A stretch of 44,503 bases of DNA from an uncultured Alphaproteobacteria bacterium (GTDB taxonomy: Bacteria; Pseudomonadota; Alphaproteobacteria; Sphingomonadales; SMXR01). The translations under genes and the position numbers were made by a program. Every line of letters begins with the position of its first letter. Within the stretch, counting starts at the first letter, position 1. Shown piece by piece: positions 6,703 to 14,761 of this stretch. The DNA is taken from assembly GCA_937126915.1 (NCBI GenBank), contig CAKZLM010000037.1:1-44503 (forward strand). The letters are read 5' to 3'. Below the pieces are notes generated by a model. That model did no database searches. It saw only the letters and a program-made list of their open reading frames with translations, and had not been told where the DNA came from.

Positions 6703-9700
6703 ATGTCGAAACATCATTCACCGTCAGCTGGCTGGCGTTCATCATTGAAAAAAGCCTTATTTTCTGCAACTGCTTTGGGGATGGGCCTTGCCGCATCTGC
6801 CGCGACAGCATCAGATTTTGATGGCGACCTATTAGCAGGCCTAAAGGCACGTAACATTGGCCCTGCCACCATGTCAGGCCGTATTGCCGCCATTGATGTG
6901 ATTGAAAGCGACCCTAGCCACATTTATGTGGGTGCGGCTTCGGGCGGTGTTTGGCATTCAACCGATTCTGGCACAACATGGGAACCTTTGTTTGATCGTG
7001 AAGATGTCGCCTCTATTGGTGCATTGGCGATCAACCAATCAAACCCGAGTATTATCTGGGTTGGTACTGGCGAAGGTAATGTTCGTAACTCAGTGTCCAT
7101 CGGTAACGGCATTTACAAATCAATGGATGGCGGCAAAACATGGCAAAACATGGGCCTTACTGACAGCGAGCATATCAACCGTATCGCCATTGACCCAACC
7201 GACCCTAACACCGTTTATGTGGCGGCTATGGGCCATCTTTGGTCTGATGGCGGTGAGCGTGGTATTTATAAAACTACCGACGGCGGTAAAACATGGACGA
7301 AAATTTTAGCCGGTGCCAACGATAACACAGGTGCCACCGATGTGATCATCGACCCGAACAATCCAAACAAATTATATGCCGCCATGTGGCAGTTCCGTCG
7401 CTATCCAGATTATTTCAAATCAGGGGGGCCGGGTTCTGGTTTGTTTGTCTCAAACGACAGCGGCTCAACGTGGCGCCAATTAACCGAACAAGACGGCATC
7501 CCAGCTGGCGAATTGGGCCGCGCCGTATTTAGTGTTTCTAAAAACCATTCAAACACCGTTTATGCCCTTGTTGAGGCAGAAAAATCAGCGATCATTCGTA
7601 CCGACGATGGCGGCAATTCATGGCGCAAGGTAAACCAAGACCCAGGTATTGCGAACCGTCCATTTTATTATATGGAACTTGAGGTTGACCCGAACGACCC
7701 CGAAACGGTTTATAACATCGCAACCAATCTTTCACGCTCGTATAATGGTGGCGGCAATTTTGACATGATCAGATCCGTTGATTGTTGCTCGGCCCCTAAC
7801 AAATTACATATTGACCTCCACAGCATGTGGATCAACCCGACCAATTCTGACCATATCATTCTTGGTAATGATGGTGGCCTTGGCATTTCTTATGATGCGG
7901 GTAACACGTGGCGCTTTGTGGGCAACTTGCCTGTGGCGCAGTTCTACCATATCAATGTGGATAATGATCTGCCGTATAATGTCTATGGCGGTTTGCAAGA
8001 CAACGGTACCTTCAAAGGGCCAAACGAAGTGTGGGAAAATGGTGGCATCCGCGAAGGTCACTGGCGCGAAATTGGTTTTGGTGATGGCTTTGACGCTGCC
8101 GCCCATCCAGAAGACAGCAATATTGGTTACGCCATGTCACAAGGTGGTAACCTGCGCCGTTGGAACTTAAACACTGGCGAATCTCAAGGCATTCGCCCGA
8201 ACCCACCAACCCCTGAAACAGAATTACGCTTTAACTGGAACGCGGGATTTGCCCAAGACCCGTTTAACGCCGATACCATCTATTATGGCTCACAGTTCTT
8301 GCATAAATCCACCGATCGCGGTGACACATGGGAAGTATTGTCAGGTGACTTAACCTCCAACAATCCTGACATGATGCGCTTTAAAGAATCAGGCGGTTTA
8401 ACCAGTGACGTAACTGCCGCTGAAAACTATCAATCAATTGTCGCCGTTGCCCCTAGCCCCGTTCAAGCGGGTGTTATTTGGGTAGGTACCGATGATGGTC
8501 GCGTGCATGTCACCCAAGATGGCGGTGCAACGTGGCAATCGGTTGAGGGTCGTGCCCGTGGTATGAAAGGCAAATGGGTTCCACATATTGAACCAAGCCC
8601 GCATGATGCCTCACAAGCCTTTGTGGTATTTGATGATCACCGTCGTGGTGACATGAAGCCACATGTGTTCCGTGTCGAAAACTTTGGCCGTAAATGGAGC
8701 AATATCACCACTGATGACATCAGCGGTTATGCCCTAAGTATTCAACAAGATCATGTTGATCCTGATTTATTGTTCTTAGGTACCGAGTTTGGTTTGTTTG
8801 TCACCATCAATGGTGGCAAAGAATGGACCAAATGGACTGGCAGTGTTCCAACCACATCTGTGATGGATTTGGCAATCCAAGAGCGTGAAAACGATCTGGT
8901 GCTTGGCACCCACGGCCGCGCCGTGTTTGTTATTGATGATTATTCTGGTCTACGTAACTTGGATAAAGATGACTTCAGCAGCCGTTTAAAGATGCTTTCA
9001 ACAACCGATGGCATTGCCTATAACGTTAGCCAGTCAATTGGTGCTCGTTTTGATGCTTCCACGGGCTTTAGAGGGGAAAATGCAGACCGAGGAGCTTATA
9101 TCACCTTTATGGCCTCTGGTAATGATCTGAAACACCCTGACCCAGCGTTGGAGCGTCAACGTCTTGCTGCACAGAAAAATGCTAAAGACGAAGACAAGCC
9201 AAAAGGCAAACCGGGCCGCGTAAAGGTTGAAATTACCAATGCGGATGGTGATGTGATCCGTACTTTCCATAGAACCGCCCACCAAGGTATTAACCGCATT
9301 GTGTGGAACATGCGTGAAGATGGCGATGCGGGTCTGCGAAACCTGCGCCCTGATCAAGACTTACCAGCGGGCTCTGGCGTGGTTCCAGGTACTTATGGCG
9401 TTAAATTGACCATGGGTGATCAAACTGTTGAAGGTAGTTTTGCTGTGATGGCTGACCCGCGTGAGGACCTAAGCCAAGCTGACTATCAAGCCAATTATGA
9501 TCATGGCAAACGCATCCAAGCCTTGGTGAAAACCGCCAACACCGCGATGAAACGTGTGCGCGCCGCCAAAAAAGATGCCGATGCGATCAAAGCCATGGCT
9601 GATGCAGCGGTGAAGAAAGAAGGCTCTGACCAAGAAACCTTAAAAGCTCTTGCCAAGAAGGCTGGAGAAGTTTCAAAAGCCTTGGGTGAAAATGATGAAC

Positions 9701-9969
9701 TTTACTCGGTTAATCGCCGTGGCGCAGAAGGCATCGTTTACACAGGCGATAAGGTTATGACCAAAATCTTTGGCGCCTATGGCAACATGGGCAATGGTGC
9801 GCCAAGTGCCTCTGCGCTTGCTTATTTTGAACGCGCCCGTTTGGCTGTTGAAAAGGCGGTTGGTGAAACCAATGCCCTAATGAATGGTGACGTTGCTGAA
9901 TTACGCGCCATGTTCAAACAAAGCGGCCTAGAGATGTTGCCTGAAGAAGGTGAGATCACCCTACCTTAA
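6703..9969 (+). CDS. Large secreted VPS10/sortilin-like BNR beta-propeller protein
   Basis: A 1088-residue protein beginning at ATG 6703 after AGGGGGAA. An N-terminal signal peptide runs through SAATAS near residue 37. About nine Asp-box (BNR) motifs of the form S/T-x-D-x-G-x-T/S-W are visible from roughly residue 85 to 720, for example STDSGTTWEP, SMDGGKTWQN, TTDGGKTWTK and TQDGGATWQS. This matches the exported sortilin/xyloglucanase-like propeller family often annotated as glycosyl hydrolase. After the propeller comes a beta-rich segment (about 800-930) resembling the immunoglobulin-like C-terminal part of these proteins, then a helical tail rich in Ala and Lys (about 940-1088). Substrate and catalytic activity are not evident. 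It is probably periplasmic or surface-located and monocistronic, with a hairpin after its stop. Confidence 0.85.
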   Translation: MSKHHSPSAGWRSSLKKALFSATALGMGLAASAATASDFDGDLLAGLKARNIGPATMSGRIAAIDVIESDPSHIYVGAASGGVWHSTDSGTTWEPLFDREDVASIGALAINQSNPSIIWVGTGEGNVRNSVSIGNGIYKSMDGGKTWQNMGLTDSEHINRIAIDPTDPNTVYVAAMGHLWSDGGERGIYKTTDGGKTWTKILAGANDNTGATDVIIDPNNPNKLYAAMWQFRRYPDYFKSGGPGSGLFVSNDSGSTWRQLTEQDGIPAGELGRAVFSVSKNHSNTVYALVEAEKSAIIRTDDGGNSWRKVNQDPGIANRPFYYMELEVDPNDPETVYNIATNLSRSYNGGGNFDMIRSVDCCSAPNKLHIDLHSMWINPTNSDHIILGNDGGLGISYDAGNTWRFVGNLPVAQFYHINVDNDLPYNVYGGLQDNGTFKGPNEVWENGGIREGHWREIGFGDGFDAAAHPEDSNIGYAMSQGGNLRRWNLNTGESQGIRPNPPTPETELRFNWNAGFAQDPFNADTIYYGSQFLHKSTDRGDTWEVLSGDLTSNNPDMMRFKESGGLTSDVTAAENYQSIVAVAPSPVQAGVIWVGTDDGRVHVTQDGGATWQSVEGRARGMKGKWVPHIEPSPHDASQAFVVFDDHRRGDMKPHVFRVENFGRKWSNITTDDISGYALSIQQDHVDPDLLFLGTEFGLFVTINGGKEWTKWTGSVPTTSVMDLAIQERENDLVLGTHGRAVFVIDDYSGLRNLDKDDFSSRLKMLSTTDGIAYNVSQSIGARFDASTGFRGENADRGAYITFMASGNDLKHPDPALERQRLAAQKNAKDEDKPKGKPGRVKVEITNADGDVIRTFHRTAHQGINRIVWNMREDGDAGLRNLRPDQDLPAGSGVVPGTYGVKLTMGDQTVEGSFAVMADPREDLSQADYQANYDHGKRIQALVKTANTAMKRVRAAKKDADAIKAMADAAVKKEGSDQETLKALAKKAGEVSKALGENDELYSVNRRGAEGIVYTGDKVMTKIFGAYGNMGNGAPSASALAYFERARLAVEKAVGETNALMNGDVAELRAMFKQSGLEMLPEEGEITLP

Positions 9970-10021
9970 GCTAGATTGTTGTTGGCCTTGAGAGCTCTGT
10001 CTTTTGAGGCCACGACCGCTT

Positions 10022-10076
10022 GCTGGGAAGCCCATATCACCTGTTTAACACAGCATGATATGGGTTTTATCCCAGC
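10022..10076 (+). terminator. Composite hairpin terminator
   Basis: An inner 9-bp perfect stem (10031-10039 with 10056-10064, TGATATGGG followed by TTTT) is nested in an outer 7-bp stem (GCTGGGA at 10022 with TCCCAGC ending 10076). It lies about 50 bases after the stop of the sortilin-like gene. Confidence 0.6.
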
Positions 10077-10121
10077 CAAAAAGCGAGAGTAAAATTTAAT
10101 TAAGTGAGCATCATAAACACA

Positions 10122-10649
10122 ATGAAACCACAAGTACTTTTCAGAAAAATTCACCATTGGGGGTCCTTTATCATCGCCATCCCTAGCCTAATCATCATTG
10201 GTGCTGGTATATTATTGATGCTGAAAAAAGATGTTGAATGGCTACAACCCTCTACAATTCAAGGGTCTGTGACAACCACTGTTCCCACCGCGACCATGCA
10301 GCAAATGTTTGATGCCGTCACCAAGGTGCAAGAAGCAGGCATCACCCATTGGACTGACCTAGACCGGGTTGACTTTAAAAATGATAAAGGCGTGGCTAAA
10401 TTTATCGCCACCAATAATTGGGAAGTACAGGTTGATACCACCACCGCAAAGGTTTTAGGTGTTGCTTACCGCCGTTCTGACATTATCGAACAAATTCACG
10501 ACGGCAGTTTTTTTGCCGATTGGGCCAAGCTTGGGCTTTTCCTGCCCTCTGGCATCGTCCTATTTGTCTTATGGCTAACGGGCATGTATCTCTTCTTCCT
10601 GCCACATTATAAAAACTGGCAAAAATCCCGCAAAAAGAACCAGAAATAA
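10122..10649 (+). CDS. PepSY-associated transmembrane protein
   Basis: A 175-residue inner-membrane protein from ATG 10122; an in-frame GTG at 10104 would add six residues and cannot be excluded, as neither has a strong ribosome-binding site. Residues 1-35 hold the family-typical 'RKIHHWGSFIIAIPSLIIIGAGILL' region (shown here split: RKIHHW then a hydrophobic span). A periplasmic PepSY-like part follows (WEVQVDTTTAKVLGVAYRR), and a second membrane span is near 145-165 (LPSGIVLFVLWLTGMYLFFL). Such proteins are often linked to iron or redox functions at the membrane; no partner is visible here. Confidence 0.75.
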   Translation: MKPQVLFRKIHHWGSFIIAIPSLIIIGAGILLMLKKDVEWLQPSTIQGSVTTTVPTATMQQMFDAVTKVQEAGITHWTDLDRVDFKNDKGVAKFIATNNWEVQVDTTTAKVLGVAYRRSDIIEQIHDGSFFADWAKLGLFLPSGIVLFVLWLTGMYLFFLPHYKNWQKSRKKNQK

Positions 10650-10704
10650 GCACCGACAATTTAGCAGCTGTCGCAAGGGTTAGGCTCTTGTGATCTGTTA
10701 CTTT

Positions 10705-11442
10705 TTAAAGCACCATCATGGATGCTGAGGATGTTAAGGAAACAGGGCCCATGGGCAACAACGATGTGGTGATAAAATCCAAGCTATAGGTCATGGTGAC
10801 CGTAACGGTTGAACCAGCATGGCGACTGGGTGACCAGCCCACCTCGATAAAAACCTCGTTGGGGCCAACGCCAATGGCTTGTTCTTTGGCAAAGGCTTTT
10901 ATTTCAAGATCGGTTTCTTCATCCAAGGTGGCGTGGCCTTGAATGCTGGCATAACGGGCACTTTCTGCTACGGCATTGTTAAGGCTGGCATAGGTAAAGA
11001 CCGCCCTGCCCATATCAAAAATAACCAGCATGAAAATGATAAGTGTTGGGAATAAAAAGGCTGATTCCACGGTGGAGATACCACGTTGGTCATCGACAAA
11101 TCTTTGCCAGATACTTTGCGAAGCGGGTGATCTTTTGGTTGTTTTTTTAGCCTCTATACCACACAAGCCACCAACGAAATTCTGCCAAAGACTTTTTAAT
11201 TGATCGTGGTCCTTTTGACGCTGTCGAGATGTTGATCCTCCCCGCCTAGCATGCAAAGGGTCTGCGATACGCTTTTCCCCAAACTTCTCAGACAGCTTTG
11301 GCTTTTGACGGCCAGTCCCTGATAAAACACCACGGTGGTCAGCGACAAATCTTTGCGAAACGGTTTCGCTAACCGCCTTCTCACGATTCATTTGACCATC
11401 TGCCTTGTTTGTTTGTTTTTCATTGTCGATGCCTGTTGTCAT
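10705..11442 (-). CDS. TadE-family pseudopilin with repeated leader motifs
   Basis: A 245-residue protein whose C-terminal 130 residues form a normal TadE-like pseudopilin: a leader ending QRFVDDQRG at 113-121, Glu126, a membrane segment (about 128-148), then a beta-rich periplasmic domain ending VSLTSSASMMVL. The unusual part is the 110-residue N-terminal extension. It is charged and contains SQRFVADHRG (29-38) and LWQNFVGGLCG (85-95), both resembling the leader at 111-121. The first and last copies are also alike in DNA (26 of 28 bases). It is the third gene of a compact tadG-tadE-tadE transcript. TadE-type proteins are processed by prepilin peptidase and help assemble Flp/Tad pili. Confidence 0.8.
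   Translation of the reverse strand: MTTGIDNEKQTNKADGQMNREKAVSETVSQRFVADHRGVLSGTGRQKPKLSEKFGEKRIADPLHARRGGSTSRQRQKDHDQLKSLWQNFVGGLCGIEAKKTTKRSPASQSIWQRFVDDQRGISTVESAFLFPTLIIFMLVIFDMGRAVFTYASLNNAVAESARYASIQGHATLDEETDLEIKAFAKEQAIGVGPNEVFIEVGWSPSRHAGSTVTVTMTYSLDFITTSLLPMGPVSLTSSASMMVL
11080..11107 (-). repeat. Internal repeat, leader-proximal copy
   Basis: This 28-base segment encodes FVDDQRG and its neighbours and matches 11329-11356 at 26 of 28 positions. It contains the functional-looking prepilin leader next to the membrane segment. Confidence 0.75.
11329..11356 (-). repeat. Internal repeat, N-terminal copy
   Basis: This is the second copy of the 28-base segment, encoding QRFVADHRG near residue 30 of the pseudopilin. 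It is followed by no hydrophobic segment. Confidence 0.75.
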
Positions 11443-11443
11443 G

Positions 11444-11908
11444 TTATCGCACCCTTATGCTGGCATTGGCGCTTAAGGCCCAATTTTCAACAAAGCCCGG
11501 CACCCCAAACAGCATGGCATAATCACGGTCAACGGTAACGGTAAGAAATAATTGCGGGTAATTGTCATCAATGCAGGTGGTCAAACAACTGACCGAACCA
11601 GTGCTTTCAGGGCATTCACAGGTATTAACTGCGGTTACTGCCATGCCATCATTATCGGGTTCAGCCGCCGTTAAAACCGCCGCTTCAATGGTGGGAATAT
11701 TGATTGCATCTGACTGGCTTCTTAGGCCAATTTGCACGCCTGTGCGGGCCAATTGTTCAAGGCGAATACGTTCAAACAACAAGCGCCCAAAATCGAATGT
11801 GCCCAGCGCTAAAAACGCCAATATTGAAAACACAAAAGCCATCTCAATGGTAACATTACCACGGTCATCTTTTTTCAAACGATGAAGAACTGTAGATAAA
11901 CGCGTCAT
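11444..11908 (-). CDS. TadE-family pseudopilin
   Basis: A 154-residue protein with a short basic leader (LHRLKKDDRG at residues 9-18), the conserved Glu of VTIE at residue 22, and a membrane segment (about 24-42), followed by 'FERIRLEQLARTG' and a periplasmic beta domain. A Cys-rich loop (CECPESTGSVSCLTTC) suggests disulphides. This is the standard architecture of TadE minor pseudopilins of type IVc (Tad/Flp) secretion-pilus systems. It starts two bases after the tadG-like stop and ends one base before the next gene, so all three are one transcription unit. Confidence 0.85.
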   Translation of the reverse strand: MTRLSTVLHRLKKDDRGNVTIEMAFVFSILAFLALGTFDFGRLLFERIRLEQLARTGVQIGLRSQSDAINIPTIEAAVLTAAEPDNDGMAVTAVNTCECPESTGSVSCLTTCIDDNYPQLFLTVTVDRDYAMLFGVPGFVENWALSANASIRVR

Positions 11909-11910
11909 GA

Positions 11911-13170
11911 TTATTCCACCAATTGAGTTGAGATAAACAAAGGGTTAAAGGCACGTGAGCTTTCAGGGTCAAAGTTGGCAATATGGGCATTGCCTGTAAA
12001 GTCCACCTGGCGGGCAACCAAAAACAGCTCCGCACTATCAGCTTCTGAACCACCAGAGAACTTTACCTCTTGACCCGGAAAATAAAGAATACCATCAAGG
12101 TCCATGGTTGAACCACCGGTTAAAGAATGGGTAATGGCTTCACTGCTATTTGGATCTTGAATGAAAAGCAGCCCGCGATAAAGCCCTGATGTTGGGGCAT
12201 TCAAATCAACCGTTGCGCCCCCTGAGATTGAGATATTTTCACTGACCCCACCTTTATCGGTTAGGTAAATGGTCACATCATCACCATAAAGGGTGGCTTG
12301 GGCACTTACCTTAAAACCTGCGGCATCTAAAATATAAACACCGGGTGCCATGGTAACCGTACCGCCAGTAATATTAATATCGCCACAATAGGTGCCCGGA
12401 TAAATAGTAACCGCGCCGCCATTAATTCCAGTTGAGCTGGTATGATCACAGCCAGTTACCTCTGGCAAGGGAAGCGGGTTTAAAGGATCAAGGCGGGGTT
12501 GCACGCCGGGGGTTGGTTCTGGCTCAATACATGTGCCATCTGCCCCACCCACAATTTCCACCTCTGATGCCCGTAAACAAGCGGTGTTACCATTCACCTG
12601 AATAGCCTCAACCGCCACAGAGTTGGCAAAAACACCGCAGTTAAAGCTAACATCGGCACCACCGCTTACCCGCAGCGCCCCATATTCATCAGGGTCCAAA
12701 GCCCAAAGGCAGGTGTTGCTAACATCGCCAACCGCCACCGCGCGGGATGAAACGAAACCATCAGCCTCAAACAATAAATGGGCAAAAAGAGTGCCCACGG
12801 GGCGACTGACAATAATTTCAACAGCATCATCATCGCCAACCCGCTTACCATCTAAGGGGGGCCAATTAATCGCAATTAAATCGCCTTTGGTATCGTCATA
12901 GCCATTGCTTTCGGCGTTATGCATAACGGCAGTGTTAAAGTTTGGCACACTACCATCGCCCTCGGTGCGGTCGCGGACAATTTCCACTGCCCCCGCTACG
13001 GCAGCAGCATCAGCAATGATCTGGGTTTCGCGCTTGGCAATTTGCCAAATAGCAACATCCACCCCCATACCAACAAAGCCGATTAGGGCGGGTAACATAA
13101 TGGCGGTATAGGCCAAGGCTGACCCTGACTGATCACGCCAGAATCGCTTTAAAATTTTAGTGAAAAGCAC
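11911..13170 (-). CDS. TadG-like pilus-assembly protein
   Basis: The start chosen is GTG 13170, which has GAGGAG eight bases upstream; the GTG at 13179 abuts that site. The 419-residue product opens with a leader of the form FWRDQSG, followed by one membrane segment (LAYTAIMLPALIGFVGMGVDVAI) and the TadG-typical 'AKRETQIIADAAAVAGAVEI' helix. The rest is periplasmic: a central domain with several Cys and a Gly/Thr-rich C-terminal part with short repeats such as GINGGAVTIYPGTYCG and ITGGTVTMAPGVYIL that reads like a right-handed beta-helix. TadG-type proteins anchor Tad pili to the envelope. The core tad genes (ATPase, secretin) are not in the window. Confidence 0.82.
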   Translation of the reverse strand: MLFTKILKRFWRDQSGSALAYTAIMLPALIGFVGMGVDVAIWQIAKRETQIIADAAAVAGAVEIVRDRTEGDGSVPNFNTAVMHNAESNGYDDTKGDLIAINWPPLDGKRVGDDDAVEIIVSRPVGTLFAHLLFEADGFVSSRAVAVGDVSNTCLWALDPDEYGALRVSGGADVSFNCGVFANSVAVEAIQVNGNTACLRASEVEIVGGADGTCIEPEPTPGVQPRLDPLNPLPLPEVTGCDHTSSTGINGGAVTIYPGTYCGDINITGGTVTMAPGVYILDAAGFKVSAQATLYGDDVTIYLTDKGGVSENISISGGATVDLNAPTSGLYRGLLFIQDPNSSEAITHSLTGGSTMDLDGILYFPGQEVKFSGGSEADSAELFLVARQVDFTGNAHIANFDPESSRAFNPLFISTQLVE

Positions 13171-13257
13171 GGCAGGCACTCCTCATTCCATCCAAATGCA
13201 TGACTGTTAGACACACCAGCCATACACATTCCTATCTGATTCTATATCAAACTTACC

Positions 13258-13273
13258 TTAAAGCCTGTTTAAG
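13258..13273 (-). promoter_or_regulatory. CtrA-like half-perfect box upstream of the tadG-like gene
   Basis: TTAA-N7-TTAAG occurs 88 bases upstream of the tadG-like start. It has the full TTAA-N7-TTAA core but G in place of the last C. Caulobacter pilA is CtrA-controlled, so the location is suggestive, but the region is AT-rich and chance is possible. Confidence 0.3.
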
Positions 13274-13302
13274 AACCCGTTGGATTTGTCTAAAATTTTA
13301 AC

Positions 13303-13336
13303 AAATAAAAAGCGCCCCCAAAAATTTGGGAGCGCC
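13303..13336 (-). terminator. Rho-independent terminator of the PAS_5 gene
   Basis: On the minus strand an 11-bp stem with one G-U pair (13336-13326 with 13322-13312) is followed by TTTTTATTT (13311-13303). It lies 27 bases after the stop of the PAS gene. Confidence 0.85.
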
Positions 13337-13362
13337 TTAAATCGAATCAATGCTTGGTAGAG

Positions 13363-13950
13363 TTAAGCTGATTGTAACTGCTGAGGAATGCCATCTACCT
13401 GATAGCGCCAGTCAAGCTTGCCAAAGCCAATATCAACCGTTTCACTATAAACAACCTTATGATTGGTGACCTGTAAGTTAGCGGTTTGGTTATAATTGCG
13501 TTTTAGCACATCTTCAGCATTTGAAAGACCAATAATAAATTGCATATCATGCTGCGGCCCCAAGAAAGGCAACAAGATGCTTTTTAAATACTCAACCACA
13601 TTGCCCATGTGAATTTCCCGAACAACAAACAATCCAACCTTCTGGTTAAATATCATGTTGGTTAAGTCTTTGACCATATACTCAGCTTCATTGTCAAACA
13701 ATTCACGCCATTTTTTATTTTGAAGTTGAATGGGTAAAAGCTCTTCAATTTTGGTACCTGCAAGGCGAATGTTTAAATCGCTTTCTTCCAACGCATCCAT
13801 CAAGAAAATGGATGGTAACATGTGAATGACAGACGCAGGATTAAAATCAGCCTTTAGGGGAATACCTTGACCTTCAACCTTTGGCAAAGAATGCCAGTAG
13901 GTTAAAAACTCCGTAAACTCAGCGGGGATAATCTGATGAACTAAAGTCAT
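13363..13950 (-). CDS. PAS_5-family PAS domain protein
   Basis: A 195-residue soluble protein consisting of a single PAS-like domain of the PAS_5 type found in multiple copies in Rhodospirillales and related orders. The marker stretches are 'YWHSLPKVEGQGIPLKADFN', LPSIFLMDA and NIRLAGTKIEELL. No output domain follows, so its signalling role is unknown. It is alone between two terminator-type hairpins. Two tandem paralogues, one of them broken, occur at 23268-24588. Confidence 0.82.
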   Translation of the reverse strand: MTLVHQIIPAEFTEFLTYWHSLPKVEGQGIPLKADFNPASVIHMLPSIFLMDALEESDLNIRLAGTKIEELLPIQLQNKKWRELFDNEAEYMVKDLTNMIFNQKVGLFVVREIHMGNVVEYLKSILLPFLGPQHDMQFIIGLSNAEDVLKRNYNQTANLQVTNHKVVYSETVDIGFGKLDWRYQVDGIPQQLQSA

Positions 13951-14111
13951 GTGTGTACTCTACGATATTGCTTGTTTTTTTTAGTAATGTCATTTTTCAT
14001 GATCTGAGGAGGTTATACCCCGAAACCCCTAATAAGTTATTAACGCCAAAAAAATAATTTCATCTGAAACAAAAATGAGGGATTTGCTAAAACACCGCGC
14101 ACCATAAAACA

Positions 14112-14140
14112 TATCACCGGCCCATCAAGAACCGGTGATA
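14112..14140. other. Perfect 9-bp hairpin in a 270-base intergenic gap
   Basis: TATCACCGG (14112-14120) pairs perfectly with CCGGTGATA (14132-14140). On the minus strand it is followed by TGTTTTATGG, so it could be a weak terminator for the ccoGHIS-TIGR01244 transcript that ends at 14221. Otherwise 13951-14220 shows no gene; it also holds a one-mismatch CtrA-like string CTAA-N7-TTAAC at 14029-14044. Confidence 0.45.
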
Positions 14141-14220
14141 GTGAAGCGAGCTTTGCCATCGGAAACAAGAGGCCAGCGTGGCTAGCATTTTATCATGCTG
14201 ATAGTTGTTGTGGTGTTTGT

Positions 14221-14559
14221 TTACTGAACCAGCTTCCAGAGATTGCTTGAGCGGTTGCCTGTGCGGCAATAAGCAAGCAAACTGCCTTGATTTTCAGCTA
14301 AAGCGACCTTCATACTATCAACGGCGTCATTGGTAAAATTACCACCAGACACGGGCGCAAAAATAAAAGCCATACCACGTGCTTCGGCCCATTGTTTGAC
14401 CATTTCTGCCGTTGGTTGGCCAGGGTCTTCATTATCAGGGCGATTACAAATAACTGCGGTTACGCCTTCTGCCTTTGCAGCATCCAAAATGGCTTCATCA
14501 ACTTGACCACGCACACGGGTTCCATCTGGCATCAAAGACCATAGAGCATCATTTGTCAT
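14221..14559 (-). CDS. TIGR01244-family phosphatase/sulfurtransferase-like protein
   Basis: A 112-residue cytosolic protein matching the small 'beta-lactamase hydrolase-like' phosphatase family (DUF442/TIGR01244). It has the VICNRPDNEDPGQPT segment typical of the family and an active-site loop CRTGNRSS with Cys98 and Arg103, as in tyrosine phosphatases and rhodaneses. Relatives are linked to sulfide and redox metabolism. It lies 22 bases after ccoS on the same strand and may be transcribed with the oxidase assembly genes. The substrate is unknown. Confidence 0.82.
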   Translation of the reverse strand: MTNDALWSLMPDGTRVRGQVDEAILDAAKAEGVTAVICNRPDNEDPGQPTAEMVKQWAEARGMAFIFAPVSGGNFTNDAVDSMKVALAENQGSLLAYCRTGNRSSNLWKLVQ

Positions 14560-14581
14560 AGCACTTACCTTTATTCTTTAA

Positions 14582-14761
14582 TCAATCATTTTTTTGTTCA
14601 CTATCTGTGTCAATAGCATCATCTTCATCATCATACAATATGCGGTTTGCGGCACCATCTAAATCGTCATATTGACCAGACTTAGCGGCCCAAAAAAACG
14701 CCATCAACCCAATAAAGCCTAGGATTAACATGGCTGGGATCAAGAACAATAACGCCGTCAT
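14582..14761 (-). CDS. ccoS: cbb3 oxidase assembly protein CcoS
   Basis: A 59-residue single-span membrane protein. It starts MTALLFLIPAMLILGFIG, is hydrophobic to about residue 24, then has WAAKSGQYDDLDGAANRILY, the conserved CcoS signature in which the 'SGQYDDLDGAA' stretch precedes an acidic tail. CcoS is needed to insert cofactors into cbb3 oxidase. Its ATG overlaps the stop of ccoI in an ATGA arrangement, implying translational coupling. Confidence 0.93.
   Translation of the reverse strand: MTALLFLIPAMLILGFIGLMAFFWAAKSGQYDDLDGAANRILYDDEDDAIDTDSEQKND

Noticed and set aside
14029-14044. CtrA box upstream of the PAS_5 gene (CTAA-N7-TTAAC)
   Set aside because: One mismatch in the core tetramer and AT-rich surroundings make a chance match likely.
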